Assembly (NCBI GenBank): GCA_017405765.1
Contig: JAFQZS010000018.1
Coordinates: forward strand, 32,864-96,863
Direction of reading: 5' to 3'
Length of the DNA stretch: 64,000 nt
Source: Clostridia bacterium
GTDB lineage: Bacteria > Bacillota > Clostridia > Oscillospirales > RGIG577
The notes beneath the pieces were generated by a model. It had not been told where the DNA came from. It searched no databases and saw only the letters and a list, made by a program, of their open reading frames with translations. Positions 8,165-18,056 of this stretch are shown here, piece by piece. Within the stretch, counting starts at the first letter, position 1. Each line of letters begins with the position of its first letter. A program made the translations under genes and the position numbers.

Positions 8165-9328
8165 TCATAACTTGTTTATCGTTTCCATAACGTAATCGGA
8201 GAATTCCTCACAGGTCGCGCCTGTGTCGCGTCCCGTCATAACGAGCCTCTTTTCCTCATACATGCATATGTCGAGCGCACGCTCAAGACGTGCCGCCCTG
8301 TCGTTGTATCCTATGTGATTTAATAACATCACTGCCGCGCGTAAAACGGAACAGGGGTCGGCGTATTTCTCGCGTCCTTCTTTTACCATACGCGGAGCCG
8401 AGCCGTGTATCGCCTCGAACATGGCGTATCTTTTTCCTATATTCGCGCTGCCTGCGGTGCCTACGCCGCCCTGAAATTCCGCCGCCTCGTCGGTTATGAT
8501 ATCGCCGTAGAGGTTAGGCAGTATGAACACCCGAAAGTCGCGGCGGCGCTTTTCGTCGACAAGCTTCGCCGTCATGATGTCTATGTACCAGTCGTCTGTT
8601 TCGATCTCGGGATAATCGAGAGCCACTTTTCGGCAAAGATCAAGAAACTTGCCGTCGGTCGTCTTTATTACATTGGCCTTTGTAACTATGGACACGCGCG
8701 ATTTGTTGTTGTTCTTCGCAAACTCATATGCAAGACGCGCTATCCTCTCTGTACCCTCCGTCGTAGTGACGACAAAGTCTATCGCCAGATCGTCGTTTAC
8801 ATGTACGCCCTTAGAGCCTACGGCATACGCTCCCTCCGTGTTCTCTCTGAAGAACGTCCAGTCTATCCCCTTGTCGGGCACCTTAACGGGACGCACGTTA
8901 GCAAACAGGTCAAGCGCCTTCCTCATAGCTACGTTGGCGCTTTCGATATTGGGCCATTCGTCGCCCTTGCGCGGAGTAGTGGTGGGTCCTTTTAATATAA
9001 CGTGGCATTTTTTAAGCTCCGAGAGCACTTCGTCCGGCAGCGCCTGATTTTTTGCCGCGCGGTTTTCGATGGTGCAGCCCTCTATATCGCGTATCTCCAC
9101 CTTGCCGGCCGCGATCTCGTTCTTTAAAAGATACTCAAGCACTCTGCGCGCCTGATGCGTTATCGCGGGGCCTATGCCGTCGCCTCCCACAACGCCGATT
9201 ATGAGCGTGTCCAGCGCCGAATAATCAAGAAAGTCGCCCGCTGCGTTGATCTCGTCAACGCGCTTTAACTGTTCTCTTAAAAGCGCTTCAAATTTTTCGG
9301 TGGCAGCCTTGATCTGTTGATTTGTCAT
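8165..9328 (-). CDS. icd: Isocitrate dehydrogenase (isocitrate/isopropylmalate family)
   Basis: 387 residues from ATG 9328 (AGGAGA upstream); the longer in-frame extension lacks a site. The family pattern is clear: GGDGIGPAIT near the N-terminus, FRENTEGAYAVGS, an NLYGDIITDEAA metal-binding segment and FEAIHGSAP near the C-terminus. It oxidises isocitrate to 2-oxoglutarate. It sits 35 bp behind aconitase, which makes isocitrate rather than isopropylmalate the likely substrate. NAD or NADP preference is not certain, although IHGSAP fits the NAD-type group. Confidence 0.9.
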   Translation of the reverse strand: MTNQQIKAATEKFEALLREQLKRVDEINAAGDFLDYSALDTLIIGVVGGDGIGPAITHQARRVLEYLLKNEIAAGKVEIRDIEGCTIENRAAKNQALPDEVLSELKKCHVILKGPTTTPRKGDEWPNIESANVAMRKALDLFANVRPVKVPDKGIDWTFFRENTEGAYAVGSKGVHVNDDLAIDFVVTTTEGTERIARLAYEFAKNNNKSRVSIVTKANVIKTTDGKFLDLCRKVALDYPEIETDDWYIDIMTAKLVDEKRRRDFRVFILPNLYGDIITDEAAEFQGGVGTAGSANIGKRYAMFEAIHGSAPRMVKEGREKYADPCSVLRAAVMLLNHIGYNDRAARLERALDICMYEEKRLVMTGRDTGATCEEFSDYVMETINKL

Positions 9329-9363
9329 TTTATCTCTCCTGATGTATAAATTGCATTTGTTTT

Positions 9364-11313
9364 TTACTGCTGTTTCGCATAGTTCAGCGCGCCTCCGGCC
9401 AAGATCATCGCACGCTGACGCTCCGAAAGCTCGCACTCTGCCGTGAATTCAAACGCCTGAGTCTCGTTTATAACGGTAATAGGTTCGCCGTTTTCTATCT
9501 CATAGCGCACATTAGGCATTGAAAGCGCATCGCCTTCTTCGATTTTATCATAAATATCGGGATTTGTAAATGTCAAAGGAAGTATGCCCGAATTTATAAG
9601 ATTTGCACAATGGATACGCGCAAAGCTTTTTGCGATAACGGCCTTGACGCCGAGATACAGCGGAACGAGCGCCGCATGCTCGCGCGAGGAGCCCTGTCCG
9701 TAATTTGCGCCGCCTAAGATAAAGCCGCCGCCCGCCTTTTTCGCCCTTGCGGAGAAGGTGGGGTCGATCACCTCGAAGCAGAAGGTGCTCAGATACGGTA
9801 TATTAGAGCGGTACGGCAGTATTTTTGCGCCGGCCGGCATGATGTGGTCCGTCGTTATGTTGTCGCCCGTTTTTAAAAGTACGGCGCCGTTGTCTATAGA
9901 TTCGGGCAGCGCGGTGTTTAAGGGGAACGGCTTAATGTTGGGGCCCAATATAACCTCTACGGAATCGGCCTCTTCTTCGCTTGCGGGCGGGATTATCATA
10001 TTGTCGTTCACGGCGAACTTATCGGGCATATCCACGCCGCGCACGGATATCGATTTTGAAAGCTCCCTGGGGTCGCAAAGGTAACCCATAAGTGCGGTAG
10101 CCGCCGCCGTCTCCGGGCTTACAAGATAGACCTGGGCGTCCTTCGTTCCGCTTCTTCCCTCAAAGTTACGGTTGAACGTGCGCACCGATACGCCGCCGGA
10201 ATTCGGCGAAAATCCCATGCCTATGCAGGGACCGCAGGCGCATTCGAGCACGCGCGCGCCCGCGTCTATGATGTCTGAGAGCGCGCCGTTTTTTGCAAGC
10301 ATATTGAGCACCTGCTTCGAGCCGGGCGAAACGGAAAGCGAAATGTTCGGCGCTATCGTGCGTCCCTTCAGCATACGCGCCACAGTCATAAGGTCTGTAA
10401 ACGATGAGTTTGTACACGAGCCTATGCAAACCTGATCGACGTGTATTTTGCCGATCTCCGAAACCTGCTTAACAGCATCGGGACTGTGGGGCATTGCCGC
10501 CTGAGGCGCCAGATCGGAAAGATTTATCTCTATAACTTCGTCATACTCTGCATCGGGGTCGGCAAAGATGGGAACATAGTCCGCCTCGCGGCCCTGCGCC
10601 TTTAAGAACTGATGCGTCGATTCGTCGCTCGGGAATATCGACGTCGTAGCGCCCAGCTCCGCGCCCATATTCGTTATCGTTGCTCTCTGGGGCACGGTGA
10701 GCGTGCGCGCGCCCGGTCCGCCGTATTCTATGATCCTGCCTACGCCGCCCTTTACGGAAAGAATGCGTAAAACTTCTAAAATAACGTCCTTTGCGCTTAC
10801 GAATTTTTTAAGCTCTCCCGTGAGCTTTATAAGCGTTATCTTGGGCATCGTGATGTAATATGCGCCGCCTGCCATCGCAACGGCCACGTCGAGGCCGCCC
10901 GCGCCCATTGCGAGCATACATATGCCGCCGCCGGTGGGCGTGTGCGAATCGCTGCCCAAAAGCGTTTTGCCGGGCTTTCCAAAGCGCTCAAGATGCACCT
11001 GATGGCATATGCCGTTGCCCGGACGAGAAAAGTATATGCCGTGCTTTTTTGTAACGCTCTGCATATAGCGGTGATCGTCTGCATTTTCAAAGCCCGACTG
11101 GAGCGTATTGTGGTCGATATACGCCACGGAAAGCTCTGTCTTTACACGCGGCGTATCCATCGCCTGAAACTGTAAGTACGCCATTGTGCCCGTCGCGTCC
11201 TGAGTAAGCGTCTGATCTATTCTCAAAGCTATCTGCTCTCCGGGTATCATCTCTCCCGAAACGAGGTGCGCCGAAATTATTTTTTCAGCAAGATTTTGCG
11301 GTTTGCCTCCCAT
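9364..11313 (-). CDS. acn: Aconitate hydratase
   Basis: 649 residues from ATG 11313 (GGAGGG 7 bp upstream). It shows the aconitase superfamily order: HTPTGGG near the N-terminus, 4Fe-4S ligands in CIGSCTNS and CACGPCIGMG, then a C-terminal swivel domain with GANYGQGSSREHAALVP. It interconverts citrate and isocitrate in the cytoplasm. The length matches the short bacterial/clostridial type. It leads the acn-idh-rex(-CDF) row, the oxidative branch from citrate to 2-oxoglutarate. Confidence 0.95.
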   Translation of the reverse strand: MGGKPQNLAEKIISAHLVSGEMIPGEQIALRIDQTLTQDATGTMAYLQFQAMDTPRVKTELSVAYIDHNTLQSGFENADDHRYMQSVTKKHGIYFSRPGNGICHQVHLERFGKPGKTLLGSDSHTPTGGGICMLAMGAGGLDVAVAMAGGAYYITMPKITLIKLTGELKKFVSAKDVILEVLRILSVKGGVGRIIEYGGPGARTLTVPQRATITNMGAELGATTSIFPSDESTHQFLKAQGREADYVPIFADPDAEYDEVIEINLSDLAPQAAMPHSPDAVKQVSEIGKIHVDQVCIGSCTNSSFTDLMTVARMLKGRTIAPNISLSVSPGSKQVLNMLAKNGALSDIIDAGARVLECACGPCIGMGFSPNSGGVSVRTFNRNFEGRSGTKDAQVYLVSPETAAATALMGYLCDPRELSKSISVRGVDMPDKFAVNDNMIIPPASEEEADSVEVILGPNIKPFPLNTALPESIDNGAVLLKTGDNITTDHIMPAGAKILPYRSNIPYLSTFCFEVIDPTFSARAKKAGGGFILGGANYGQGSSREHAALVPLYLGVKAVIAKSFARIHCANLINSGILPLTFTNPDIYDKIEEGDALSMPNVRYEIENGEPITVINETQAFEFTAECELSERQRAMILAGGALNYAKQQ

Positions 11314-11399
11314 ATTTATACCCTCCGTTCGCACTTATTTGCAAAAGTATGTTTATGATTTCATTTATATGATTATTGTATAATTATTACTTCAATCTG

Positions 11400-11996
11400 T
11401 CAACGTCCGTGTCTGCGCGCTTTTGCTTCTTTTTTTCTTACACTGAAGCCGAAGCGGCCGCGCCCCCTGCCCAAATCGAAGTATTCGCCGTGAGCGTACG
11501 CCATAAGTCCCATGCTCTCCATATGAAGGCGGCCGCTTTTGTCGATGAAGCGCTCCTTTACGTTAACGGACTCTATCTCTGCGATAAACATATCGTGGCT
11601 TCCCAGTCGCTCCACTTTTTTCACACGGCATTCCAGCGCCAGCGGGCTTTCCGATATTATGGGACAATCTATCGAAAGAGCGGGCTCTGTATGGAGACCG
11701 GCTTCCTTTAATTTATCCGTATCGCGTCCGCTTTTTACTCCGCAGAGATCTACGGCGCGCGCCATAGCCGCCGTGGTAAGATTTACGGCAAATACTCCCG
11801 CCTGCATGATAAGACCGTGAGAATAGCGTTCGGGGCGCACGGATATATACGTCATTGCCGGATCGGAGCATATTATGCCCGTCCAGCCTATGGTAAGCGC
11901 GTTAGGCCTGTCAAGACTGCCGCATGATACAAGCGCGGCCGGTACGGGGGCTAAGAGAGTGCCTGCGGGCCATAATACCCTTTTGTCGTCGTTCAA
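11400..11996 (-). CDS. Flavin reductase-like FMN-binding protein
   Basis: 198 residues. TTG 11996 is the likely start because AAGGAGG sits 8 bp upstream, whereas the ATG at 12023 lies before that site. Features of the flavin-reductase-like split-barrel family are visible: PVPAALVSCGS, TIGWTGIICSDPAMTYISVRP and FAVNLTT. Such proteins bind FMN and reduce flavin or use it for small-molecule reduction. It is separated from acn by about 85 bp. No partner oxygenase is nearby. Confidence 0.82.
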   Translation of the reverse strand: MNDDKRVLWPAGTLLAPVPAALVSCGSLDRPNALTIGWTGIICSDPAMTYISVRPERYSHGLIMQAGVFAVNLTTAAMARAVDLCGVKSGRDTDKLKEAGLHTEPALSIDCPIISESPLALECRVKKVERLGSHDMFIAEIESVNVKERFIDKSGRLHMESMGLMAYAHGEYFDLGRGRGRFGFSVRKKEAKARRHGR

Positions 11997-12273
11997 AAAC
12001 AACGCCCTCCTTTTTATGAGCATTTCATATTTTTTATATTATATCACATTACAATATTGCGCGCATCAAGAGAAAACGGTATATTTTTGTGTGCGTGTAC
12101 GTCCTCCTCCCCCCCCCGCCTGCACCTTGGTTCTTTGAACAAAAGGAAAACGCAAAATATTTTTCCGTATTAAAGTGTAAAAATGTTTTTTTGCAAATCG
12201 CAGATAAAAAAATTGCAAAAATCACAAGAGTACGTTATAATAAAAAATATTAGTTTTTATATAAGGACATAAA
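11997..12273. other. Divergent intergenic region with C9 tract
   Basis: It holds a CT-rich stretch ending in a run of nine C residues near 12109-12117 and an AT-rich part that carries the transporter promoter. Nothing else was recognised. Confidence 0.6.
12213..12241 (+). promoter_or_regulatory. Promoter of the peptide transporter operon
   Basis: TTGCAA (12213-12218), exactly 17 bp, TATAAT (12236-12241), 32 bp before the first transporter start. Confidence 0.75.
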
Positions 12274-13257
12274 ATGGAAAATTTGCTTGAAATACGCGAC
12301 CTTCAGGTAAGCTTCGGCGGCTCGAAAAACAAGGTCAATGTTATAAAAGGATTAAATATAGAAATAAAGCGCGGAGAAACTCTCGGCATAGTGGGCGAAA
12401 GCGGGTCCGGTAAATCGGTGACGTCGCTTGCAGTTATGGGCCTTCTGCCGCAGCATACTTCTCACGTTCGGGGCGAAATAAATTTCGAAGGCGAAAATCT
12501 GCTCGCTCTCTCTTCGCGTGCTCTCGAAAAGCTGCGCGGCAACAAGATCGCCATGATATTTCAGGAGCCGATGACCTCGTTAAACCCCATACAGACATGC
12601 GGACGCCAGATAATGGAGCCTCTCATGCTTCATATGGGCATGAAAAAGAAAGAGGCGGCGGCGCGCGCGCGCGATCTTTTAAAGCTATGCGGCATATCGG
12701 CGCCCGAGCAGCGAATGAAAGAATATCCCCATCAGATGTCGGGCGGTATGCGCCAGCGCATAATGATAGCAATTGCACTTGCCTGCAATCCGTCTCTGCT
12801 TATAGCGGACGAGCCCACCACCGCGCTCGACGTAACGATACAGGCTCAGATACTTGAGCTTATGAAGGAACTGAAAAGTAAAATAAACATGAGCATCATG
12901 ATGATAACGCACGACCTCGGCATCGTTGCCGATTCGTGCGACCGCGTCGTTATAATGTACGCAGGTCAGATAGTCGAAAGCGCGCCCACGGCCGAGCTGT
13001 TTGCCGATCCGCGTCATCCCTATACAAAGGGGCTGCTTAATGCAATACCGATGCTCGACAAAAAGAAAGAGCGCCTTGAATCAATAGACGGAATGGTGCC
13101 CGACGCGGACAAAATGCCTAAGGGCTGCCGCTTTCACCCAAGATGCTCCGCTTCCATGCCAAAATGCTCAGCGGCGGCTCCCCGTCTTACAAAATGCGGC
13201 GAAAACCGCTTTGTACGCTGCTTTTTATTCTCCGATGAAACGGAGGAAAACACATGA
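12274..13257 (+). CDS. oppD: Oligopeptide/dipeptide ABC transporter ATPase (OppD/DppD)
   Basis: 327 residues. Walker A GESGSGKS at about residue 44, signature SGGMRQR, Walker B LLIADEP and H-loop THD are present, and the C-terminal Opp/Dpp extension has the cysteine cluster CRFHPRC. It powers uptake through the permeases encoded downstream. It overlaps the next gene by 4 bp, so translation is coupled. Opp, Dpp and nickel-type systems cannot be told apart firmly by the ATPase; the nearby peptidase favours peptides. Confidence 0.92.
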   Translation: MENLLEIRDLQVSFGGSKNKVNVIKGLNIEIKRGETLGIVGESGSGKSVTSLAVMGLLPQHTSHVRGEINFEGENLLALSSRALEKLRGNKIAMIFQEPMTSLNPIQTCGRQIMEPLMLHMGMKKKEAAARARDLLKLCGISAPEQRMKEYPHQMSGGMRQRIMIAIALACNPSLLIADEPTTALDVTIQAQILELMKELKSKINMSIMMITHDLGIVADSCDRVVIMYAGQIVESAPTAELFADPRHPYTKGLLNAIPMLDKKKERLESIDGMVPDADKMPKGCRFHPRCSASMPKCSAAAPRLTKCGENRFVRCFLFSDETEENT

Positions 13258-14228
13258 GTGAAGTTAAAAACAAGATACTGCTCGAAACGAAAGATTTAAA
13301 GCAATATTTCACCGTAAAAGATCCGCGGGGAAAAAAACAAAGCTTAAAAGCCGTTGACGGCGTTACCATTTCCATATCCGAGGGCGAAACGTTCGGTCTC
13401 GTCGGCGAGAGCGGCTGCGGCAAATCAACTCTCGGCAAGACCATACTCAGTCTCTATCCTCCGACCTCCGGTACGATAATGTTTGACGGAGAAGACACGA
13501 CCTCCTTAAAGGGGCAGCGACTTAAAGAATTCAGAAAAAAGACGCAGATGATATTTCAGGACCCCTCGTCGTGCTTAAATCCGCGTCTCAAGGTAAGCGA
13601 TATCCTCTGTGAGCCGTTTGCGATACATAATATGCTCTCGGCGCCCGAGCGCCAGGCGCGGGCAGCCGAGCTTTGCGATATGGTGGGACTGTCGCGCACT
13701 TACCTTAAACGGTATCCTCACGAGATGTCCGGCGGCCAGAAGCAGCGCGTCGGCATCGCTCGCGCGCTCGCGCTCGAGCCTAAGCTTATCGTGTGCGACG
13801 AACCTGTAAGCGCGCTCGACGTGTCGATACAGGCGCAGGTCATAAATCTGCTTTCCGACCTTCAGACGCAGTTCGACTTTACTTATCTTTTCATATCGCA
13901 TAATCTGAGCGTAGTAAAGCACTGCTGTCAGCGCATAGGCGTAATGTACCTTGGGAGGATAGTCGAGCTTGCTCCCTCGGATAAAATATACGACGGCGCG
14001 CTGCATCCCTACACACGCGCTCTCATTTCGGCAATACCCATACCCGACCCCGCTCTTTTGCGCGAAAGAAAGATACTTTCTGGCGATATACCCAGCCCCA
14101 CTCAAAAGATAGAGGGCTGTCCGTTTAAGACGCGCTGTCCTAATGCGTCCGAAAAATGCAAAAGCGAGGCGCCGAAGCTTAAAGAATATGCGCCCGGGCA
14201 CTTTGTTTCATGTCATTTATACGGCTGA
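13254..14228 (+). CDS. oppF: Oligopeptide/dipeptide ABC transporter ATPase (OppF/DppF)
   Basis: 324 residues with Walker A GESGCGKS, signature SGGQKQR, Walker B LIVCDEP and the C-terminal CPFKTRCPNASEKC segment typical of OppF. It is the second ATPase of the heterodimeric motor. GGAGG just before the overlap supports ATG 13254. Confidence 0.92.
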   Translation: MSEVKNKILLETKDLKQYFTVKDPRGKKQSLKAVDGVTISISEGETFGLVGESGCGKSTLGKTILSLYPPTSGTIMFDGEDTTSLKGQRLKEFRKKTQMIFQDPSSCLNPRLKVSDILCEPFAIHNMLSAPERQARAAELCDMVGLSRTYLKRYPHEMSGGQKQRVGIARALALEPKLIVCDEPVSALDVSIQAQVINLLSDLQTQFDFTYLFISHNLSVVKHCCQRIGVMYLGRIVELAPSDKIYDGALHPYTRALISAIPIPDPALLRERKILSGDIPSPTQKIEGCPFKTRCPNASEKCKSEAPKLKEYAPGHFVSCHLYG

Positions 14229-14275
14229 GGCCGTGTGAATATAAAGTAAGCATAAAAAATTTTGGAGGGAAAAAT

Positions 14276-15919
14276 ATGAACAAAAAAAGACTTATCTGTC
14301 TCATTCTGTCATGTCTTCTCGTCGTATGCTTCTTTGCAGGCTGCAGCAATAACAGCGGCAGCAGCGACAGCAGCGACGCCGCAGACACAAGCGCGGAAGC
14401 GGCGACGGATAACACCGTAGTAATCGGTCTTGCGTCCGACTTAAAGACGCTCGACCCCGGCCACATGTACGAGATCTTCGGCAACATGATCTGCTATGCT
14501 ACATACGATATGCTGTTTAGGATCTCGGGCGACAATCTTTCGGATCCCCAGCCCTCGGTAGCTACCGAAGACTGGAGCCTCGATGAAACGAGAACGGTAT
14601 ATACCCTGCCTTTAAGACAGGACGTATACTTCACGAGCGGCAATCAGCTCACCGCAAAGGACGTAATATTTACCATAAACAGAGTAAAGAACTTAAAGTC
14701 CAACAATACGCCCAATGCAGAGGGCGTAGTTTCCGTTGAAGCGCCCGACGACTTTACTGTTGTTATAACGCTTGACAAGCCCGACGCATCCTTCCTTACG
14801 AAGCTTGCTTCAAACGCCTTCGCAGTTCTTGACAGCGAGGTCGTAAAGGAGCACGGCGGCACCGACGCGGAAGACGCCGCTTCCACGGACAGCGCTCGCA
14901 CCTGGCTCGATGCAAATTCGGCCGGCAGCGGCCCCTACATCTTAGAGAGCTGGACTCAGGGCGTTGAGATAGTATTAAAGAAAAACCCGAACTATTGGGG
15001 CGAATGCGGCAATGTAGATACCTTTATCATAAAGGAGATACCCGATTCCAACACCCAGATCCAGATGCTTGAAAGAGGCGAAATTGATATCGCCTTCACG
15101 CTTAACGCAGACAACATCGCTCAGCTCAAGAATGAGGACGGAAGCACAAAGGACGGTATAACGATAATAAACGGCCAGACCTCGCTCATAAGCTTCCTGC
15201 TTATGAACAACGACCCCACTATCGGCGGCCCCATGGCCGATCCCAGAGTACAGCAGGCAGTACGCCTTGCAATAAACTACGAGAACCTTCTTAAGCTCTG
15301 CGGAGACGGCGCGACCTTACCGCTCTCCTATATCCCGCTCAACTTCGTGGGCGGTCTTACGAGAGACGTAAGCTACACCGACGTAGACGCGGCAAAGGCT
15401 CTTATGGCCGAGGCAGGATATGAAAACGGCTTCGATGTAGTGCTCACCACGGCTGACTACGACACCGAAGGCTTAAAGTGGCCCACCATGGCTCAGAGGA
15501 TCGCATCCGACCTTGCTGAGATCGGCATAAATGTAAAGATAGAGACGGGCGAAATAGGCGTTGTTATCGACGCATACAGAGACGGCACCTGCCAGTTCCT
15601 TATAATGCACTGGAGCCCCGACTATTATGACATCAACAATCAGCTCGCATTCCTTCCCGACGCGACTGTCGGCGCACGCGCCAACTGGCATGCTGAGGGT
15701 CACGAAGATATGATAGCTCTCGGCGACCTCATCACAGGCGAGGCAGACCCCGCGCAGCGTGCTGAGTATTCGAGACAGCTTCAAGAGCTTACCGCCGAGG
15801 ACAGCCCGTATGCATTCCTTCTTCAGCATCCGAAGAACTTTGCTATAGGCGACAGAGTCGACAACGTAATATACAACGACCTCGTTAAGCTCCAGCTTTC
15901 CGAAATGAACGTAAAATAA
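14276..15919 (+). CDS. oppA: Peptide ABC transporter substrate-binding lipoprotein
   Basis: 547 residues from ATG 14276 (TTGGAGGG upstream). A lipoprotein signal ends in CFFAGC, with the lipid-anchored Cys near residue 23, then a Ser/Asp-rich linker. The rest is a family-5 solute-binding protein: YTLPLRQDVYFTSGNQLTAKDV, GSGPYILESW, and a C-terminal dipeptide-type lobe. It captures the substrate outside the membrane. It is placed between the ATPase genes and the permease genes and is followed by two hairpins, which may raise its level over the permeases. Confidence 0.92.
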   Translation: MNKKRLICLILSCLLVVCFFAGCSNNSGSSDSSDAADTSAEAATDNTVVIGLASDLKTLDPGHMYEIFGNMICYATYDMLFRISGDNLSDPQPSVATEDWSLDETRTVYTLPLRQDVYFTSGNQLTAKDVIFTINRVKNLKSNNTPNAEGVVSVEAPDDFTVVITLDKPDASFLTKLASNAFAVLDSEVVKEHGGTDAEDAASTDSARTWLDANSAGSGPYILESWTQGVEIVLKKNPNYWGECGNVDTFIIKEIPDSNTQIQMLERGEIDIAFTLNADNIAQLKNEDGSTKDGITIINGQTSLISFLLMNNDPTIGGPMADPRVQQAVRLAINYENLLKLCGDGATLPLSYIPLNFVGGLTRDVSYTDVDAAKALMAEAGYENGFDVVLTTADYDTEGLKWPTMAQRIASDLAEIGINVKIETGEIGVVIDAYRDGTCQFLIMHWSPDYYDINNQLAFLPDATVGARANWHAEGHEDMIALGDLITGEADPAQRAEYSRQLQELTAEDSPYAFLLQHPKNFAIGDRVDNVIYNDLVKLQLSEMNVK

Positions 15920-15943
15920 TATCTTTATATCCGGCTCGCATTT

Positions 15944-15969
15944 GTGATACGCGCCCCGGCGCGTATCAC
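15944..15969 (+). promoter_or_regulatory. Perfect 12-bp hairpin between oppA and oppB
   Basis: GTGATACGCGCC and GGCGCGTATCAC around CC, with no T run after it. This is a stable RNA stem rather than a simple terminator; probable transcript-end protection or partial termination. Confidence 0.6.
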
Positions 15970-15989
15970 GCCCTGCGGGCGGAAGGATC

Positions 15990-16036
15990 CATATTTCATA
16001 ACGCGCAAAGCGGGACTTTTGCGCGCTGCGAAATAT
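15990..16036 (+). promoter_or_regulatory. Second, imperfect hairpin before oppB
   Basis: CATATTTC...CGCGCAAA pairs with TTTGCGCG...GAAATATG, ending 35 bp before the TTG start of oppB. Confidence 0.5.
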
Positions 16037-16071
16037 GAATCAAACACGACATTTGAAAGGAGAGGCGATCC

Positions 16072-17085
16072 TTGCTTCGATATATAGGACGAAGACTTTT
16101 GCTGATGGTGATACTGCTCATAGGAGTATCGCTTTTGGTATTTCTTATATCACATCTCGTTCCAAGCAGCCCCGTGGCGGCGAATTTGAGCCAGACAGCG
16201 ATGAACGACCCTGCGGCCGTTGCTGCATTCGAGGCAAAATGGGGGCTTGACAAGCCGCTTTACGAACAGTATTTCATATACTTAAAAAATCTTCTGCACG
16301 GTGACTTGGGCACCTCGATACGCACGGGGCAGCCCGTTTTGGATGATCTGAAACGCTACTTCCCCGCAACGCTGGAGCTTTCCATATTTGCAATGATCAT
16401 AGCCATAGTGCTGGGCATCCTCTTCGGCGTAATCTCGGCGGTGTTCCGAAACAAGCCCGCAGACCAGATACTAAGGGGCGTGTCTATATCGGGCGTATCG
16501 ATACCCAGCTTCTGGTTCTCGCTTCTCGTGCTCTACGTCTTTTTCTACCGTCTCGGCTGGTTCCCCGGTCCCGGACGCATAAGCGCGCGCACGAGCGTGC
16601 CGCAGGGCGGAAGCGGTCTTTACATCTGGGATGCGCTGATAACAGGCAACTGGACCGTGTTCGGAGACGCGCTTTCGCATATAATACTGCCTGCGATAGT
16701 TTTGGGCTTCTTTACTATGGGTCTTATCACGCGCCAAACGAGAAGCAATCTTTTGGAGGTCATGAGCCAGGATTACATACGCACGGCGCGGGCGAAAGGT
16801 CTTTCCGAGCGCAAAGTAGTTTGGGGACACGCTCTAGGAAACGCTCTTATCCCCGTTATAACGGTAGCGGGCATGGGGTTTTGCAACCTCCTTGGCGGCA
16901 TGGTGTTCGTTGAAAAGATATTCGCATGGCCGGGCATAGGCCAGTATGCGTACCTGTCGGCCACAACGCTCGATTTCCCTGCAATATGCGGCGTTTCGCT
17001 GCTAATCGCGCTTACATACGTTATAGTCAATCTTATAATAGACATACTGTACGGCATAATCGATCCGCGTGTAAGATACAGATAA
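16072..17085 (+). CDS. oppB: Peptide ABC transporter permease (OppB/DppB)
   Basis: 337 residues starting at TTG 16072 behind AAAGGAGAGG. Six membrane segments are visible, the first at residues 8-29, and the inner-membrane-transport EAA-like loop DYIRTARAKGLSERKV contacts the ATPases. LGMGFCNLLGGMVFVEKIFAWPG-type C-terminal segments match DppB. It forms the channel with the next gene. Confidence 0.92.
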   Translation: MLRYIGRRLLLMVILLIGVSLLVFLISHLVPSSPVAANLSQTAMNDPAAVAAFEAKWGLDKPLYEQYFIYLKNLLHGDLGTSIRTGQPVLDDLKRYFPATLELSIFAMIIAIVLGILFGVISAVFRNKPADQILRGVSISGVSIPSFWFSLLVLYVFFYRLGWFPGPGRISARTSVPQGGSGLYIWDALITGNWTVFGDALSHIILPAIVLGFFTMGLITRQTRSNLLEVMSQDYIRTARAKGLSERKVVWGHALGNALIPVITVAGMGFCNLLGGMVFVEKIFAWPGIGQYAYLSATTLDFPAICGVSLLIALTYVIVNLIIDILYGIIDPRVRYR

Positions 17086-17125
17086 GCGAAAGCGTTCACT
17101 CGATTTTGGAAGGATAAATACATAG

Positions 17126-17962
17126 ATGTCAGAGATCAAGGGTATATTTGCACAGAAAAACTTCACATTCAAGCTGGGCATGGCGCTCTGCCTTATTTGG
17201 ATAGTCGTGGCGTTCATCGCCCCGCTTATCGCTCCGTATAATCCGCTTGTGCAGGATATGGACGCCCGTTTCATGTCGCCGTGCTCCGATCACTTTTTCG
17301 GCACCGACAGTCTCGGACGCGACATTTTGAGCCGTGTCCTCTACGGCAGCCGCATATCCATAACGGCCGGACTTATAACCGTAGTCTTTGCCTTTGCCGT
17401 AGGCATAATCTTCGGCGCCGTTGCAGGCTACGCCGGAGGCGCGGTAGACGATATAATGATGCGTATTTCCGAAATGATAATGGCCTTTCCTCCGCTGATA
17501 CTCGCGATGGTACTGGCGGCTGCGATGGGACCCAGCATCATAAATTCGGTGGTGGCCATGGCAATAATCTGGTGGCCGAACTATGCGCGTCTTGCGCGAA
17601 GCGTCGTCATATCCGTCAAGGGCAACGACTACGTCACGGCAAGTACGCTTATGGGCGCGTCAAAGGGGCGCATCCTCTTTCACGAGATCCTACCCAACTG
17701 CATAGGTCCGCTTATCGTTATGGCAACGCTCGATATAGGCAATGCGATACTGATGTTCTCGGGACTGAGCTTCTTAGGCCTCGGCGTACAGCCGCCGATA
17801 CCCGAATGGGGCGCAATGGTCTCCGACGGCGTTGAGACGTTCAATTACTGGTGGATATCGGCCTTTCCAGGCATCGCCATATTTACCGTGGCAATAGGCG
17901 CAAACTTCATAGGCGACGGACTCAGGGATTATATGGACCCGAAATTAAGAAAGCAGAGATGA
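17126..17962 (+). CDS. oppC: Peptide ABC transporter permease (OppC/DppC)
   Basis: 278 residues, ATG 17126. An N-terminal membrane helix is followed by HFFGTDSLGRDILSRVLYG, a family hallmark, then the binding-protein-dependent permease domain with YVTASTLMGASKGRI (EAA loop). It completes the five-gene importer and ends at a strong terminator. Confidence 0.92.
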   Translation: MSEIKGIFAQKNFTFKLGMALCLIWIVVAFIAPLIAPYNPLVQDMDARFMSPCSDHFFGTDSLGRDILSRVLYGSRISITAGLITVVFAFAVGIIFGAVAGYAGGAVDDIMMRISEMIMAFPPLILAMVLAAAMGPSIINSVVAMAIIWWPNYARLARSVVISVKGNDYVTASTLMGASKGRILFHEILPNCIGPLIVMATLDIGNAILMFSGLSFLGLGVQPPIPEWGAMVSDGVETFNYWWISAFPGIAIFTVAIGANFIGDGLRDYMDPKLRKQR

Positions 17963-17969
17963 TACTTTT

Positions 17970-17997
17970 CCCCGCCTCACGGCGGGGTGTGTTTTTT
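17970..17997 (+). terminator. Terminator of the peptide transporter operon
   Basis: CCCCGCC / GGCGGGG with TCAC loop, then TGTGTTTTTT. Confidence 0.8.
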
Positions 17998-18021
17998 GAA
18001 CCGCGGTTCTAAAAAATACCG
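17992..18021. repeat. Intergenic palindromic unit, copy 1
   Basis: GAACCGCGGTTC followed by TAAAAAATACCG. A similar unit occurs at 20039-20064, in both places just after a CCCCGCC-type terminator. Confidence 0.45.
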
Positions 18022-18056
18022 TTTGTTTGAAAGCAAGGATACAAAGGAGCATACTT

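Noticed and set aside
11314..11399. Rex operator upstream of aconitase
   Set aside because: No TTGTGAA/TTCACAA-type or TTGTTAA/TTAACAA-type palindrome was seen there.
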